Shown: positions 1 through 13,400 of the stretch, in pieces
Position numbering within the stretch: the stretch's first letter is position 1
Layout: every line of letters starts with the position of its first letter
Notes under the pieces: model-generated
The model's input: only the letters and a program-made list of their open reading frames with translations
The model's database searches: none
Told to the model about the DNA's origin: nothing
NCBI GenBank assembly: GCA_036898135.1
Contig: CM072513.1
Coordinates: 79,256,463 to 79,320,462, forward strand
Origin: Oncomelania hupensis
Taxonomy: Eukaryota > Mollusca > Gastropoda > Littorinimorpha > Pomatiopsidae
Direction: 5' to 3'
Length of the DNA stretch: 64,000 bases
Made by a program: the position numbers and the translations under genes

Positions 1-100
1 TGTTTTGGTTTTGGGGGGGTTAATACAAAGGCTCACACTGCTATAAATGCAAGTAAAAAATGACACAATAAAAATATATAACTAAATACTAGTTACAAAT
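1..100 (+). repeat. 3' end of a TCAAGGTCA-type dispersed repeat
   Basis: GGCTCACACTGCTATAAATGC resembles the end of the copy at 10735-10770. The Tigger element lies between this piece and the next copy. Confidence 0.4.
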
Positions 101-353
101 ACAAAATGGGAAACTACCACAAATAAAGAATAACTATTTATAATGGATACACCATAGTAAACAAAACTTAAAAGAAATGTAATGGAAATAAGATGCTGAA
201 GATGCAAACATCAGCATTACATGAACCCATTTTCAAATATTCTAATAAATGTATCTAATCACTAACAAACAGTGTACAACCCTAAACAAAAGACACACTC
301 ACAGACAAAATGATGGACAAGGTGGACCCAGTATATTGCCTAAAATACATATA

Positions 354-1126
354 CAGTGGAACCTCTCTACAACGACCTTGAAAATGTTGACAAAAATCGG
401 TCTTTATAGAGAGGGGTCTTTACAGAGAGCATAATGGCCTTTTCTTGAATCAATTTGCCAGTGATCGGAATATTCTTTCTTCTAGCATCCAGAAACCAAT
501 CCCAAACTTTCTCATTTACTTCCGAGTATGTTGTCTTCCTCCGTTTTGATCGCGTACGATCGGCATTATCACCACTTTCCCACCTTTTAAGAATGTCATC
601 TTTGTCTCGGATAATTCCTTGAATTTGTGTTTTTCCAACTTTAAGACTCTTTGCGATCGCAATGGCAGTCTCTCCCTTTTTGTGTCTGTTTACAACATTA
701 ACTCGATCTTCCAGAGATAAAAATTTTCTTTTCTTTGTAGACTCCATCATCCCATCACGCTTTCTTTGCTTCTTCTCAGTGCCGCGCTCGTGATGTGAAT
801 AAAGTGAAATGCAAACCTCAAACGAGTAGAATCTGGCATGTGACGTTACAAGATGACGTCAAACTTATAGAAGATTACTTTATCGGCTGGCGTGTCACAA
901 TTAGGTACCTGTCTGACTGTGCTGAACAAGATCGTAGACAGTTTTTATTGTGCAGTCATGCCGAGAAAGTCGCTATACGGTCTGCAAAGATCGGTCGTTA
1001 GACGTTATAGCGAGGGAGTCGCTATACTGATGACAGCAATATAAGGAAATACATCGGTTAAAATAAAATGGGTCGTTGTAGCGGGGGAGTCGTTATAGAG
1101 GGGGGTCGTTGTGAGAGGTTCCACTG
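354..1126 (-). mobile_element. Tigger/pogo-like DNA transposon, internally deleted
   Basis: Terminal inverted repeats CAGTGGAACCTCTC followed by ACAACGACC on both ends, flanked by TA on each side (352-353 and 1127-1128), as expected for the Tc1/mariner-pogo group. It is 773 bp and encodes only the N-terminal part of a transposase. Subterminal copies of the GTCGTTATAG type repeat occur near the right end. Confidence 0.8.
367..750 (-). CDS. Truncated Tigger transposase: psq HTH plus start of CENP-B-type HTH
   Basis: 127 codons. Residues about 5-55 (FLSLEDRVNVVNRHKKGE through VGKTQIQGIIRDKDDI) match the CENP-B N-terminal/psq helix-turn-helix; residues 75-120 (VWDWFLDARRKNIPITGKLIQEKA) match the second, CENPB-type HTH. 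The protein then stops inside the left terminal repeat, so the whole DDE catalytic domain is missing. The start codon lies where Tigger transposases begin. It could only bind DNA, not transpose. No sign that it is a host gene. Confidence 0.75.
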   Translation of the reverse strand: MMESTKKRKFLSLEDRVNVVNRHKKGETAIAIAKSLKVGKTQIQGIIRDKDDILKRWESGDNADRTRSKRRKTTYSEVNEKVWDWFLDARRKNIPITGKLIQEKAIMLSVKTPLYKDRFLSTFSRSL

Positions 1127-1248
1127 TATACATATAGCCGGCAGTACAATCATAGAAAGGCTATGCAGTATAATTAAATATTGTGATACATCATTTGTGA
1201 CGGGTGTTACTATAATTATTAAAGTAAACACGAGTTACAACTATTTTT

Positions 1249-1510
1249 AAAAAAAAAAAACTAGAAGGACAAAGCCCATATGACTCACATGTGCCTTATT
1301 GAATTGGAAATATTCTACATTTATTGAAAAATCCATGATGAAAACTGAGCTCCCAGAAACACTTAAATGAAACGGTGGCAATAAAATGCAAAGTAATACT
1401 GAATCTGATCTCCTGATGATCTTGACCTTGAGAGAACAGGGACTCCAAAATAAAACAGACCCTCCCACAATGGTGCAATCCACATTCAGGCAATAAAATC
1501 AGTTTGCAAA
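1249..1510 (+). repeat. Dispersed TCAAGGTCA-type repeat, 5' part
   Basis: Shares its opening (CTAGAAGG.CAAA.CCCATATGACTC) and the AAACGGTGGCA.TAAAATGCAAAGTAAT stretch with the copy at 10243-10790, and matches 61870-62060 in reverse. No coding capacity. Confidence 0.65.
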
Positions 1511-1584
1511 ACAGATTAGCATTTTCATTAAATACCTATCCTATCCTATCCCGTAACTCTTAGGTCAATGGGGCACCACCAGAT

Positions 1585-2150
1585 CCCCGTTGGGGTGCCG
1601 GGGGTTTCAGTATAAATAGTATCCCCACTTTCTGGAAATTTAGTGCTTTAAATTCCCACTGTCGCTGTCTTTCTCATTCCTGCTCTTTTCTATCAATCTG
1701 CTAAACTATCGTCTTCTTCGCTAGACCAGTCTCCTACCTTTTTTCTTGAAAACTCTTCCGGGACAAGACTCCTTGTTTGTGTATGAGGTCTGTTGGATCA
1801 GCTTGGGAATATTGGTCGCTTTCTGCCAGGTGGTCACTAGGGCTTCCTATGATGTTATTATTTAGCAATGTAGGCATTTTATATGTATGTGTTTTGTTGA
1901 TAATTTATAATGATGTTTGTATTCTATTTTGTTTTTGTAAACGGGGGTTCGATAAGTTGGGGTGAAGCCTCAGCCGTCCCCTGTGTGGGATGTCTTTATT
2001 GTAAAGTGACTGGCTGGTGGAGGGCTTTCGGTTTTACCACTAGGGTTGTTTCAGCAGATCTTTTATGCGGATCGGGGGTTGTCCGGTTCTGATTTGGCTC
2101 GGAAGAGTCCTCTGGAGCTAAAGCAATAATAATGTAATGTAATGTAATGT
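1585..2150 (+). mobile_element. TATA-bearing retroposon, copy A
   Basis: About 566 bp, ending in (ATGTA)n, inserted into the 3' end of a LINE. Target-site duplication AATGGGGCACCAC lies at 1567 and again at 2151. The 5' end carries TATAAATAG. No long ORF. It is nearly identical to copy B at 30009-30581 on the other strand. Confidence 0.8.
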
Positions 2151-3375
2151 AATGGGGCACCACAGATAATAGTCTAACCAGCATACTCCATCTTTCTCTG
2201 CCCTCAGCAACCCTAATGGCTTTGCTCAATGTCAAGCCAGTCCATTATCGAATGTTGTCCTCCCACCTCTTTTCGGTCTCCCTCTTCTTATACCTCCTTG
2301 CACTGTGCTTTGCAGGATGGTCTTTGCAAGGCCTGATGATCTGGTGATGTGGCCATACCACCAGAGTTTCCGTTTCTTCACCACTGTGAGCAGGTCATCG
2401 TGTTGTCCAATGGCTTGCATAATGGTCTGTCGGACTCCGTCGTTGGTATTTGTATTTTTCGTTGTAGATCTGCTGTGAGGGTCCATGTTTGCGCAAGCGT
2501 ATAGGAAGATGGAGATGACAAGGGAGCGCAGTAGCCTTACCTTGATGGTCTTGTCTGCCAGGGCAGTGATTGTTTGTGCAATCCTGGAGAGGACTTCCTG
2601 TCGGGACCCATTGTTTGATACAATGGCTCCTAAATATCTGAAGCTATGCACTGTGTTGAGGGAGTGGCCTTGCTTTGATGTCCATGTTGATGCCATTGGT
2701 GTTGTTGGACATCATTTTGGTCTTCTCTGCACTTATTTCCATTCAAAAGTCTCTGGAGGTGGTGTCAAGCCTCTGTACCAGCTGTTAGTTCTTGTTCCTC
2801 TCCAGCCAATCCATCAACGTCATCCGCAAAACGAAGGTTGGAGATTGCTCTACCCCCTATGCTGACTGTGCCTTCATGATCTTCAAGGGCATCTGGCATG
2901 ATGCGCTCTAGGAAGATGTTGAAGAGGGTTGGAGAGAGCAGGCATCCTTGACACACACCGATTGTTGTTCTTAACCAGTTTCAGATGGCGCTGTTATGGA
3001 GGACTGCACTGATAGCCTTGTCATACAGTCTTTAAATGACTTCAATAATTTTAGGGCTGATGTTGTACACTCTCATGGTTGCCCACAGAGCTGCATGCCA
3101 GACTCGATCAAACGCCTTCTTGAAGTCTACGAACACATGATATAGATGTTGTTGGTGCTGTAGGTATTTTTCGCAGATTATTCTGAGGTTGAAAATCTGT
3201 TCAGTGGTACTTTACCCTGCCCTGAATCCTGCTTGTTCTTCAGCTATGATTTGTTCAGCTTGGGGTTTCAACCTGTTGAGTATTATTTTTAGGAGGACCT
3301 TGCTGGGATGGCTGATGAGGCTGATGGTGCGGTAATTTTCACACTCCTGAAGGTTACCTTTTTTGGGAAGAGTGA
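2151..3375 (-). mobile_element. Non-LTR retrotransposon, (GGATA)n-tailed LINE family, 5' truncated
   Basis: Minus-strand pieces of reverse transcriptase: QGCLLSPTLFNIFLERIM, LRFADDVDGLAGEEQEL (the FADD catalytic box), YLGAIVSNNGSRQEVLSRI, and the C-terminal RGRPKR part. Frames are broken several times. The 3' end (TATCC repeats, 1537-1552) is split off by the retroposon at 1585. Confidence 0.85.
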
Positions 3376-4331
3376 TGACACACACACAAAAAGGAAAGAC
3401 AGTAAAATTGGCATACATGGAATACAGAATTGGCTCTTTCCCCAAGTTAACATGAACTAAAAATACCATACATCTGTACAACACAACTCCTTATTGTTCG
3501 CCTGCTAATAAAACTATATTCAAGGAAACTGCAGACGTACAAACATATCCTGAAAGGAAATGGAGATTTTTACTGGCACATTACAAGTGAATATCCATTA
3601 TCTTCAGGCATCCATACAAGCAACCAATTGAACAGCATATGGCGATATAAACACTCCCTAATTTAAAAAAAAAAAATTACAAGTATAGGAACACTAGAAC
3701 TACTGATTGTAAAAATACCAATTGTCACCGGGTAAAAATAAAAAAAGCATTGAAAACACTCCCTTCTCTTATCATAGACAGAATTCCAACAAACTCCAGA
3801 CTAGCATAGACAGAACAATGCACTAAGATAAACCAAAACATTAAACTCACTTAGGATGTACTAGTATAATTCTTCTCTGTCAAAAAGTGAACTGACCATA
3901 CAACAGCAACATAGACAAATAGCCCTTGAAGTTTGTTCACCATTTTTCAAGCCCTTCGATTTATTTTCACGACCAATTCCGCCAAAGTTTGAGCCTACTG
4001 AAAGAGTTTTCTCTAAATATCAGCTTTTAAAAATAATCTACATTCTTCGCCAGTGCGAGTTACTCAATTATTTATTTTTATTATTGTTATTATTATTATT
4101 ATCATTGTTATTATTATGTATAGATATTAATATTATTATTTATTCTAATGTATAATTTTCTCCAGCTACTCTAGTTTCCTCCCTCCCTTCAATTATGGTA
4201 GTCAATCTAAAATTTAAAAAATTATAACTGATTTCTATAATAGCAATCTCATCAGATCACCGAGCTTTGAGTTCTATTGAAGAAAAATCCCGTGATAACA
4301 CACTTTATCATTATTAGTAGTATTACTGTTA
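3376..4331. other. Non-coding sequence downstream of DCAF5
   Basis: AT-rich. Apart from the ATT repeat I see no gene or recognised element. Confidence 0.5.
4065..4145. repeat. ATT-rich simple repeat
   Basis: Imperfect (ATT)n tract in the DCAF5 downstream region. Confidence 0.7.
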
Positions 4332-4337
4332 TTTATT
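4332..4337 (-). terminator. Candidate poly(A) signal of DCAF5
   Basis: AATAAA on the minus strand (TTTATT on plus), about 140 nt downstream of the DCAF5 stop codon. Further AATAAA-like sites occur near 4138 in the AT-rich tract. The true cleavage site cannot be chosen from sequence alone. Confidence 0.4.
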
Positions 4338-4474
4338 CTGCATCACAGAGCCATACAATTACATATTGATATTTAATCTCAGGAATAAAACGATATTATT
4401 ACTTCGCAAAGGCAGACCAGTACACTGTGCTAAATCCTTTCCTATCACTTGGACAGCTCCTGGAAGTGTAAGCG

Positions 4475-7400
4475 TTATTCACTATCGTCAGAAGAATCGT
4501 TAGTATTGTTCCGACGCCTTGAAGAGTTTTGTCGGTAGTGTCGTCTTGTGGCCTTCACCATGCTATGACTGACTTTCTTGAATTCTGTCTGCACCTGCTG
4601 TGAGCTGTCCATTGCACTGGATTGACTAGGGCCTGGGTTGGAGTCTTTGTCAATGGTACTGTTCCAAAGCGGTGTGTCTTCTTCTGTAGCTTCTATGGAA
4701 CTCAACCCATTAGTCACAGCACTCGTGGAATCAGCAATATTTTTATCGTCCCCAGCATCACCGTTCTTTCTGGGAGAAGTGTGGCGAGCCGTTTTTCTCT
4801 GTCTCACCTCTTTCTTCTTTCTACATTCATCTCCTGACGAATCTCCAGAGTTTGTGGAATCAACAGTCGTTTTCCTCTTGGGCAGAGAGTGAGAACGTTT
4901 TGACGCTCTCTTACTGTGAGAACCCCCTCTCCTACAGTTTTCCGAATCTCTCTTTTCCTCAACTTTGCCAAGTCTTTTTCGCTCCTTGGAATCTTTCTTT
5001 TCGTCGTCTGAATTGTTGCTTGATGCAGATTCTGGGGCACGCTTACTTTTGCAGTGGTGACTGGAAGACTTCTGTTTCTTTCTGTCACTGGAAGAGTCCA
5101 TTTTTTCAGACCTTTCACTGGGTGCATCACCCTCACCTCCACTGGCTCTTGCCTTCCGCTCCCTGGAGGAGTGTTTGTGGCTGGAAGACTGTAACAAACC
5201 TTTTCCCTTTCCAAACAAACTGCTGGATTTTTTCCTGTCCCTTGGGGAATCTCTGGTGTGTGACCGTTTCCTATTTTTCCTTCCATCTTCTTTCTGTTCA
5301 TCTCCATCTTCATTCTCGCTGTGACTGTGTTCTTTCCTCTCTTCACTGTTGTATCTCTGTCCGGCTTTCCCATTATGTTCTTTGTGGTTAGACTCTCTCC
5401 TCTTGCTATGATGTGAGTACGTTTTCTTGTTACCCTGGCATGCCTTCTTGTGGCTGTGGGCTGAGTGCTGAGAGTGGGAGTGAGAAGTGGAGGCTATTGG
5501 CTCAGTCTGGGAAGCAGAGACTGTGGGTCTGTGGGTGTGAGAGCTAGAACTGTGATTACGAGAGCAAGACCCAGAGCCAGAACCAGAAACACCTTTCTGC
5601 TTCAAAAAGGCTCCAGCCTTGTCTTCGAAGTCGCCTTTGTCTTTGGAGTGTGTGGAGGAGTTCTGTGCTGTGCTGCTGCAACCTCCAGAGTTGAGGACTG
5701 TGGTTTTGTCTACACCCCTGCCCATCTCATCTCTTTCATCAACATTTGTTTCCTCATCCTTTTTTTCTTTTTTCGCCTCATCTTCTTCATCATTGCTAGA
5801 AGAAGTGTCCGAAGCAATGCGTGGACATTTTCTAACAGGGGAGTCGTCCTCACTGCTGTGTTCCGAATCGCTCTGGGCCAGCCTGGCACGTAAAGCTTTA
5901 AGACGACGCAGCTTGCTTGCATTTCGCTGCGCAGCATTGTTTCTATGCAGCATGTCACTAATGTTTGCCATGCTGAGTTCTGGCATGGCACTGTCGTCAC
6001 TGTCAGTGTCAGAGGAAAAAGAGGAGGAGGATGGACTGGGGTAGTACTGGAGGTCGGCTGCCGTGACATGTGGTTCTTTGCGCCAGTTCCGTGACCTTAC
6101 AGAGCGCATCATTTCCTTGCGGTTGTGAGCTATGATCTCCGAGATGCTCTTGCGGCCCCGAGTGGAAGCTCCTTGGGCACTGAGAAAGCGAATGACAGGG
6201 TCGGAGAAACCATTGTTGTTGCCATGCAGAGGGTGCCCCAGCCCCACCAGATCATGACCATCTAGAATACTGGAGGCGTCCGCTTGTTGGGCGGCAAGGA
6301 CACTGGCAAAGGCGATGGCAAAACGCCCCACTGCACTGTCTGAGGAGTCTGAGCTGTCACCCTCCAGGCCTCCTTCACCTCTCTCGGGACTTTCATCACG
6401 TTCTGGATGCTCTGCATCAGCATCTCCTCTCTGCCGTCTGACAGCCAGGATGCTGTTAAGAAGCTCATTGGAGTCAGAGTTGTCATCAGAGCTGGTGTAT
6501 TCGTGCTCACGCTGCACCAGGCTGTCAAAAAAGGCCATCATGCGAGGGTCCTCGTCGATGGACTGAGCTGTGTAGTCGTGACTCATGCCTCCCAGCCCAC
6601 TGCGCAACACCAGGTTGATGTACTCCTCATGAGTGAACACCGGGCGTTCTGAGTAGCCTTCATCCTCCATCCCATCCAAGCCTCCCAAGCCATTGCGCAG
6701 GGGGAATGGACTCCACACCTGGTGACAAATAAACAGCAGTGGTCACGTAACACATATCATAACAACAGTGACACAGGGGCTCATTGCACAGCTGTATGTA
6801 TATTAAATATTTTCAAGTTTGTAAGTCTGTGCACAAGGAAGCAAAACCGCTAAGCTAGCATGACCTCTGGTCGTATACAGAACACAGATGCGAATTACAA
6901 ATGCAAATATAATCTATACCTTAGCTAATAGTCTTCAGACAGGAAAAAATGAATTAAATAATGTCTTATGTATGAAAGTTAAATGTCAAGGAATGGAGAT
7001 CAAAACCCAAACTGGGTCTGCTCTCAAGGGCCTCCAAAAGGGCTGGCTGAAGGTGAGTCTCTACTGCTTCACTCTTCATTTTCCCCCAACAGCCTGATAG
7101 GTGGAAAGACTACACAGACATGAAATTGTAAACCACCTTGATGATTTTCTCCACTCCTGATGAAATGAGAAGACCACCCTGATAGACGTATCGGACTTGG
7201 TTGACGATGGAGCGATGGCCGTGTAACGTCATGTGAGCTTCCTTGACATACATCCCTGTAACAAAGTAACAGTCAAGTAACCTTTTTTCTTCATTCAAGT
7301 TGGGTAAAGCCCAGCCAACCACCAAAGCCATAATTATCAGACTGCATGTTCTGGAAAAGAACTGATCAACTGTTTATAGTTTAATCCTTAAGTTGGCTTC

Positions 7401-10400
7401 CACAACAAAAGTCGCGCTATAGAACTCATTTGGCTCTATTGATCAGGGTTATTTCCCTTTCACCATATGTTAAACGAATAGCTTCCTTTCATCCACATTC
7501 GACGAAGACAACCCTGAGCATGGATTTTAACCTATTAAAGACCATTGTTTTTCCTAATTTTATTTCCTTAATGAATGTTAGTTAATCAAACCTGGGTAAT
7601 GGTTAAAAGAGAATTTGTTTTTGAATTAACAAAGGGTCAATCGGACAACAGAAAAGAGAAGGCAATAAATCTTAGAGCACACATAATGCAAAGTAGTGGA
7701 ATAGTAAAAAATAGTGATTATGATGATGGTAATAGTCAAGGATGATGATAGTCTGACATCTATAGTATGCAAATGCATGGAAAGGCTAGTACGTGACAGA
7801 ATCATGGCCCATTTGCAAGTGAACAAGCTCATCTGTAAAGAACAACATGGCTTCGTACCTAGACGCTCTTGTTGCACACAACTGCTGGAGACCTTGGATG
7901 AGTGGACGGAGATCTTGGACGACGGAGGAAGCATTGATGTAATCTACACAGACTTCCAGAAAGCGTTTGATACTGTCCCCCACCGCAGGCTACTCTTGAA
8001 GCTACAAGCGCATGGCGTCAGTGGAAGAGTCTTACAGTGGATCACCTCCTTCTTGAAAGATAGGCATCAGAGGGTGGTTGTTAGTGGTGTACAGTCTAGC
8101 GAAGTGGCAGTGAATAGTGGCATCCCCCAAGGTAGCGTCGTTGGCCCTCTTCTCTTTGTCGTTTTTATTAACGACTTGCCAAGCTGTGTTGATGCAAGAG
8201 TAAAGATGTTTGCCGACGACACTAAAGTTTACACCAGGAGCGATAGTGTGGGAGCAACTGAGGGGCTACAGGATGATATTAATAGACTGCAGCAGTGGTC
8301 TAGCGACTGGTTACTTAGATTCCATCCACAAAAGTGCTGTGTCCTCAAACTAGGAATCAAGAAATCTGATGCTAAGTACCACATGTCCACCAGGGACTCA
8401 AACGGTACTGTTCATACAGTCCAGTTAGCAGAGAGTGAGGCAGAGAGAGACTTGGGCGTGATAATTGACAGTAAACTGAGTTTCAAGCAGCAGGTGTCAC
8501 AGTCAGCAGCGAAGGCCAACAGGACTGTCGGTATTATCAGACGCTCATTTGACTATTTGACTGAAAGCACATTTGTACAACTATACAAGAGTCTTGTTCG
8601 CCCTGTCTTAGAATACGGTCATTGTGTGTGGAACCCTCAGTTAAAGCTGCTCTGTTGCGAACTCGAAGACGTTCAAAGACGGGCGACCAAGTTGCTGTCT
8701 TGGCTGAAGGACAAGCCTTACCCAGAACGGCTGAGGAGATTGGGGCTGCCCTGTTTGGAGCACAGACGCTGTCGAGGCGATCTGATAGAGGTGTACAAAT
8801 ACCTTCAGAACTCTTATGACACTCAACGGCCACATTTCGAACACCCCAGCGAACAACATAGCCTACGTGGCCACTCGCTCAAATTATACAAGAAGAGCTT
8901 CCGGTAAGGGGACACTTTTTCTCCAACAGAGTCGCTACCACCTGGAACAGCCTGCCAGACAACATCGTATCTGCCCCCTCACTGAATTTCTTTAAATCCC
9001 GCCTCGACAGCCACTGGCGCTCCCTTCCCACCCTCTACGACCCAACATGTTACCATTAACAACTTAGCCACCACGCGCACTACTAAGTTGTTACTATTTT
9101 ATTTTTTTTGAGAGACGAACAGGCCCAGTGGGCCTCAAACTTCTAACAAGTCAAGTCTAGTCAAGTCAAGTCAAGTCAAGTCAAGTAATGCTCTGAATAA
9201 AATAATACAAGGCAAGCTTAGTGCAATAAGCATGCACAACAATTATCTCATTGGCTCCAATAAATATATGCACTAAAAAATCCACAGGTAAACTTAAACT
9301 ATCCTATCCTGTCCCGTAACTCGGAGGTCGTAGGGGCACCACAGATGATCGTTTAACCAGCATACTCCATCTTTCTCTGTCCTCAGAAACCCTGATGGCT
9401 TCGCTCAGTGTCAAACCAGTCCATTCTCGAATGTTGTCCTCCCACCTCTTTTTCGGTCTCCCTCTTCTTCTACCTCCTTGCAATGTTCCTTGCAGAATGG
9501 TCTTTGCAAGGCCTGATGATCTGGTGACGTGGCCATACCATCGGAGTTTCCGTTTCTTCACCACTGTGAGCAGGTCATCATGTTGTCCATTGGCTTGTGT
9601 GATGGTCTGTCGGACTTCGTCGTTGGTGATGTGTTGGGTATAGGAAATGCCCAGAAGTCTTCTGTAGTACCTCATCTCCATGCTTTGTGTTCTTCGTTGC
9701 AGACCTGCTGTGAGGGTCCATGCTTCACAAGCATATAGGAAGATGGAGATGACAAGGGAGCGCAGCAGTCTTACTTTGGAATGTAGACTGATGGTCCTGT
9801 CTTTCCAAATGGGCTTCAACCTTGTCAGGGCCGCAGTTGTTTGTGCCATCCTGGAGAGGACTTCCTGTCAGGACCCATTGTCTGATACAATGGCTCCTAA
9901 ATATTTGAAGCTATGCACTGTGTTGACGGATTGGCCTTGGACTTTGATGTCCGTGTTGATGCCATTGGTGTTGTTGGTCATCATTTTGGTCTTCTCTGCA
10001 CTTATTTTCATTCCATAAGCTCTGAAGGTGGTATCAAGCCTCTGTACCAGCTGTTCCAAGTTCTTGTTCCTCTCCAGCCGACCCATCAATGTCATCCGCA
10101 AAACGAAGATTGGAGATTGCTCTACTCCCTATGCTGACTGTGCCTTCGTGATCTGCAAGGGCATCTGACATGATGCGCTCCAGGAAGATTTTGAAGAGTG
10201 TTGGAGAGAGTAGGCATCATAGTAGTGCGGTGTCAAGGGTTAACTAGAAGGGCAAATCCCATATGACTCGCATGCTACTTATGGAACTCGCAATATTTAA
10301 CATGAAAATGAGTGCCCAGAAAAAACTAAATGAAACGGTGGCATTAAAATGCAAAGTAATACCGACTTTGATTTTTCTATGCCTTTGACATTGAGATGGC

Positions 10401-13400
10401 CTCTGGCTCCAAATACACTCAGTACTATCAAATAAACTACAGCAAAAGTTGTATAATGAAAAAGAAAAAAAAAGCTTGTAAACAGCCATTCCACTGTACA
10501 ATAACCTATTTTTTGGTATGTTTTTGCAAGGTCTAAAATGACCTTGACATTCAAGATCAATGCAAAAATGGAATATATATGAAAGATCAATCTGTCATCT
10601 CTAAATGCAACAAGTCATCTCAAGATCAAGATCACTTCAAAGTACCTATACTGACTTTGGACAGCTCCAATGACCTTGATCTTGGAGTGAGGTTGACCAA
10701 ATTTGTACATTATAATATGAGGAGGTAGTACATAGACTCACACTGCTATGTATGCTAGTCAAAAATCACAACACCTGTCAACATTTTCTACTGCCTACCT
10801 GATTCAACTGATTTTTCTAATTGTTTGTTTGGTAAAAGTTGCAGAAAATATTCACAGATATTACATCTGAGCCTGGAGGCTTTGTAAGACCTATAAAACT
10901 AGCAAAATCTTTATTATTTGGGTTCCAAATATAGTCAGTCCAACCTGCGTCAGAATCTACTACGACACTCAAGAAATTGAACGATATTTCACCATCAAAG
11001 ACACTCCGATCACTAGTATTCACACTACATACAGAAATATCACTCTGTTTATCAACACCTGAGCTTGATATCTGGGTAATTTTTTTTTTTTTTTTAAATC
11101 GACAAATCCATCATTACTATCATTGTCAAAGTTCCGCCATTACAATCGAGAAAATATCGAACAAAAATCCGTTCAAAATTGATTTTAAAAAACATTTTAA
11201 AAAGACCGGCTGAAGTTCCCACCCATAGTTAAACCTTGGACAAAGACAGCTGGATGTTGTGTACCGAAAGTTTAAAGTTAGAAAGAAGGTCAAGGTTGTA
11301 CCCATTTTGTTGCGGTTTGGAGCAGATCAGGATTTTTTTTTACATGTGTATTGTGGTGCGGTATAGGACGCTAAGAGTTAAAGATCCTGTCACTCATGTC
11401 CTGGATTGGTCAGTGCCGTTTACACCAATACACATAGCAAGCACTAGGTTCCTTTTCCCACAAGTATGTGCTCAGTTGTCTGGGTGTCAGACTATGCGCC
11501 CCAGTGCCTTGAGCTGGAAAGGTGCTATAATAAGAACGATTAAATTAAATAAAAGTTGGGGTGTGCGCACAAATGTTCGTGTTTGCATGTGGGTGCACAT
11601 GCCTGTCACTGTATTATATTATACTGGGATTTCTGCAAGGTCAGCTAGCGGCTGTAGGCTATTAATAGTGCGTCCTCTCCTCTTTATTGGCGTCACTGCA
11701 TGACGCTATATCTAAGGCAGCTCTCTGGAGCCATTCAGTGAGAGGAAGCTGGTGAAGAAAAAGCGCATTTTTGGGTGTGTTAAATGATAGTTTCCATGAC
11801 TTGAGCCAGTGATTCAGTTCATCTTGTCTATTTTGTTACTTCAATATGCAGGCTTTATGTTAGTGCAAACTAGAGTTTCGTTCAAGACTATTTTTGTTTG
11901 ATTTTGTGGTAAAACTGATAGTACTGATACTGACAGAAATGGAATTGGCGCTGCCTGTATCAGTTTCTAATCACGCTCAATTTTGATAGAAGCTACAGAC
12001 TGTGTTTTTGTTTTGCCTTAAGTAAGTACTTAGCCTAAACTTTGTGATAGAAGTGAGAAAGGTTTCATTCATGATGTTTGGGTTTGATTGCTGGGAGCAG
12101 TATTGTGCTGTAGTTTGTGTTAATCCTTGCGCTAGTTATTGGAACAGGCACTTGCTAGCTATAACAAACTATGCAGTACCGTTATTACTGTGGCTGTTCA
12201 CTCTAGTGCACTTCAACAATTGTGTTTTGTTATTGCTTGTTTTGTTTGGCATTTTCTCCTTTTCAAATCCACTCGTGTGCTGCTCTTGGATTACTGATGT
12301 AAGTCAAGGATAACAGTGAAATGTGGTTATTTTCGTTTTAACTCTTAGCGTCCTATAGCGCGGTAATGCGCGCCTCGCCCGTAATCCTGAAGCGCGGTAA
12401 TGCGCGCCTCCTTAGTGCACCTTTTAGTCATGAAATCACAGGAAATAGGAACTCTCCAGTGCGTGAGAGAAGGTTTAGTCAACTTCCGGAAAGGTTCCCG
12501 TGTGTTTTCCGCTATCGTTTTCGCAAGTTTGACGTGGTTTTGTGTACTTTTTTAACGATTTTGTTTGAGGTTTGAGTTTGCGAAATTTTCGGCCATGATG
12601 GCAGGGGATAGCTCCGACAGTAATAGTGAGTTTGGTAACCTTATTGATGAGCTTATTGCTGAAAGAGCACAAGGACTTGGTGTAGACAACCAGAGTGAGT
12701 TTTCTTGTCTGTGTTGACTGTCTGTGCACACATTCACATGCATTCCACACTGTCTTGTTGTTTTATTAACATAGTCCATAAAATACCTGTAATTATGAAT
12801 TAATTACAAGATTCCAACAGGTAAAAATAGTACTAAAATCAAAATGGTTCTTTGGGTACATAGAATAACCATTTTGTAAACATATCCTAAAATATGAAGT
12901 TAATGTGACAATAAATAAATTTTTTGCAATTTTTTCAAATTCATAACCCAATTTATTGCAATAAACTTGAAATCCTTACAGGATATAGGCGCAAATGTAC
13001 AGAAAACCTTATAGGACGCTAAGAGTTAATCACATGCAGCTAACAATTACTATGAACACATATTGTAAGACCTTTTTGTCTTTCTTTTATATTACCGACA
13101 TTAAATGCACTATTTTGAATGATTTAAAACGCAAAACAAATTTTACATGCGTACCCAACGCATGCCTATAATATGTAAGTAAATATGACTGTATATACTC
13201 TATTGTTTTTAGATATTTTGTGAAGTGTTGTACTTCGGGATTACCTTGGTCTTTTTATTTCATTATTTTGTGTTCTTTTATTGTGGCACGTTAGGATGTT
13301 TTGTTTACTGTGTTGTCTTCTGCCGTCTTATAGATTGTGCTGTGCTTTGAGATGTTGGGTTTCTTGTTTATTTAAATGCAGCATGAATGTTTTTCAGATC

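Noticed and set aside
1945..1960. tRNA gene suggested by a GGTTCGA box
   Set aside because: No A box or cloverleaf around it; it is internal to the retroposon.
4804..6652. Long ORFs on both strands overlapping the last DCAF5 exon
   Set aside because: They follow from the Ser/Glu/Lys-rich codon pattern of the true frame; the frame ending at 4475 is the one that joins the WD40 exons in phase.
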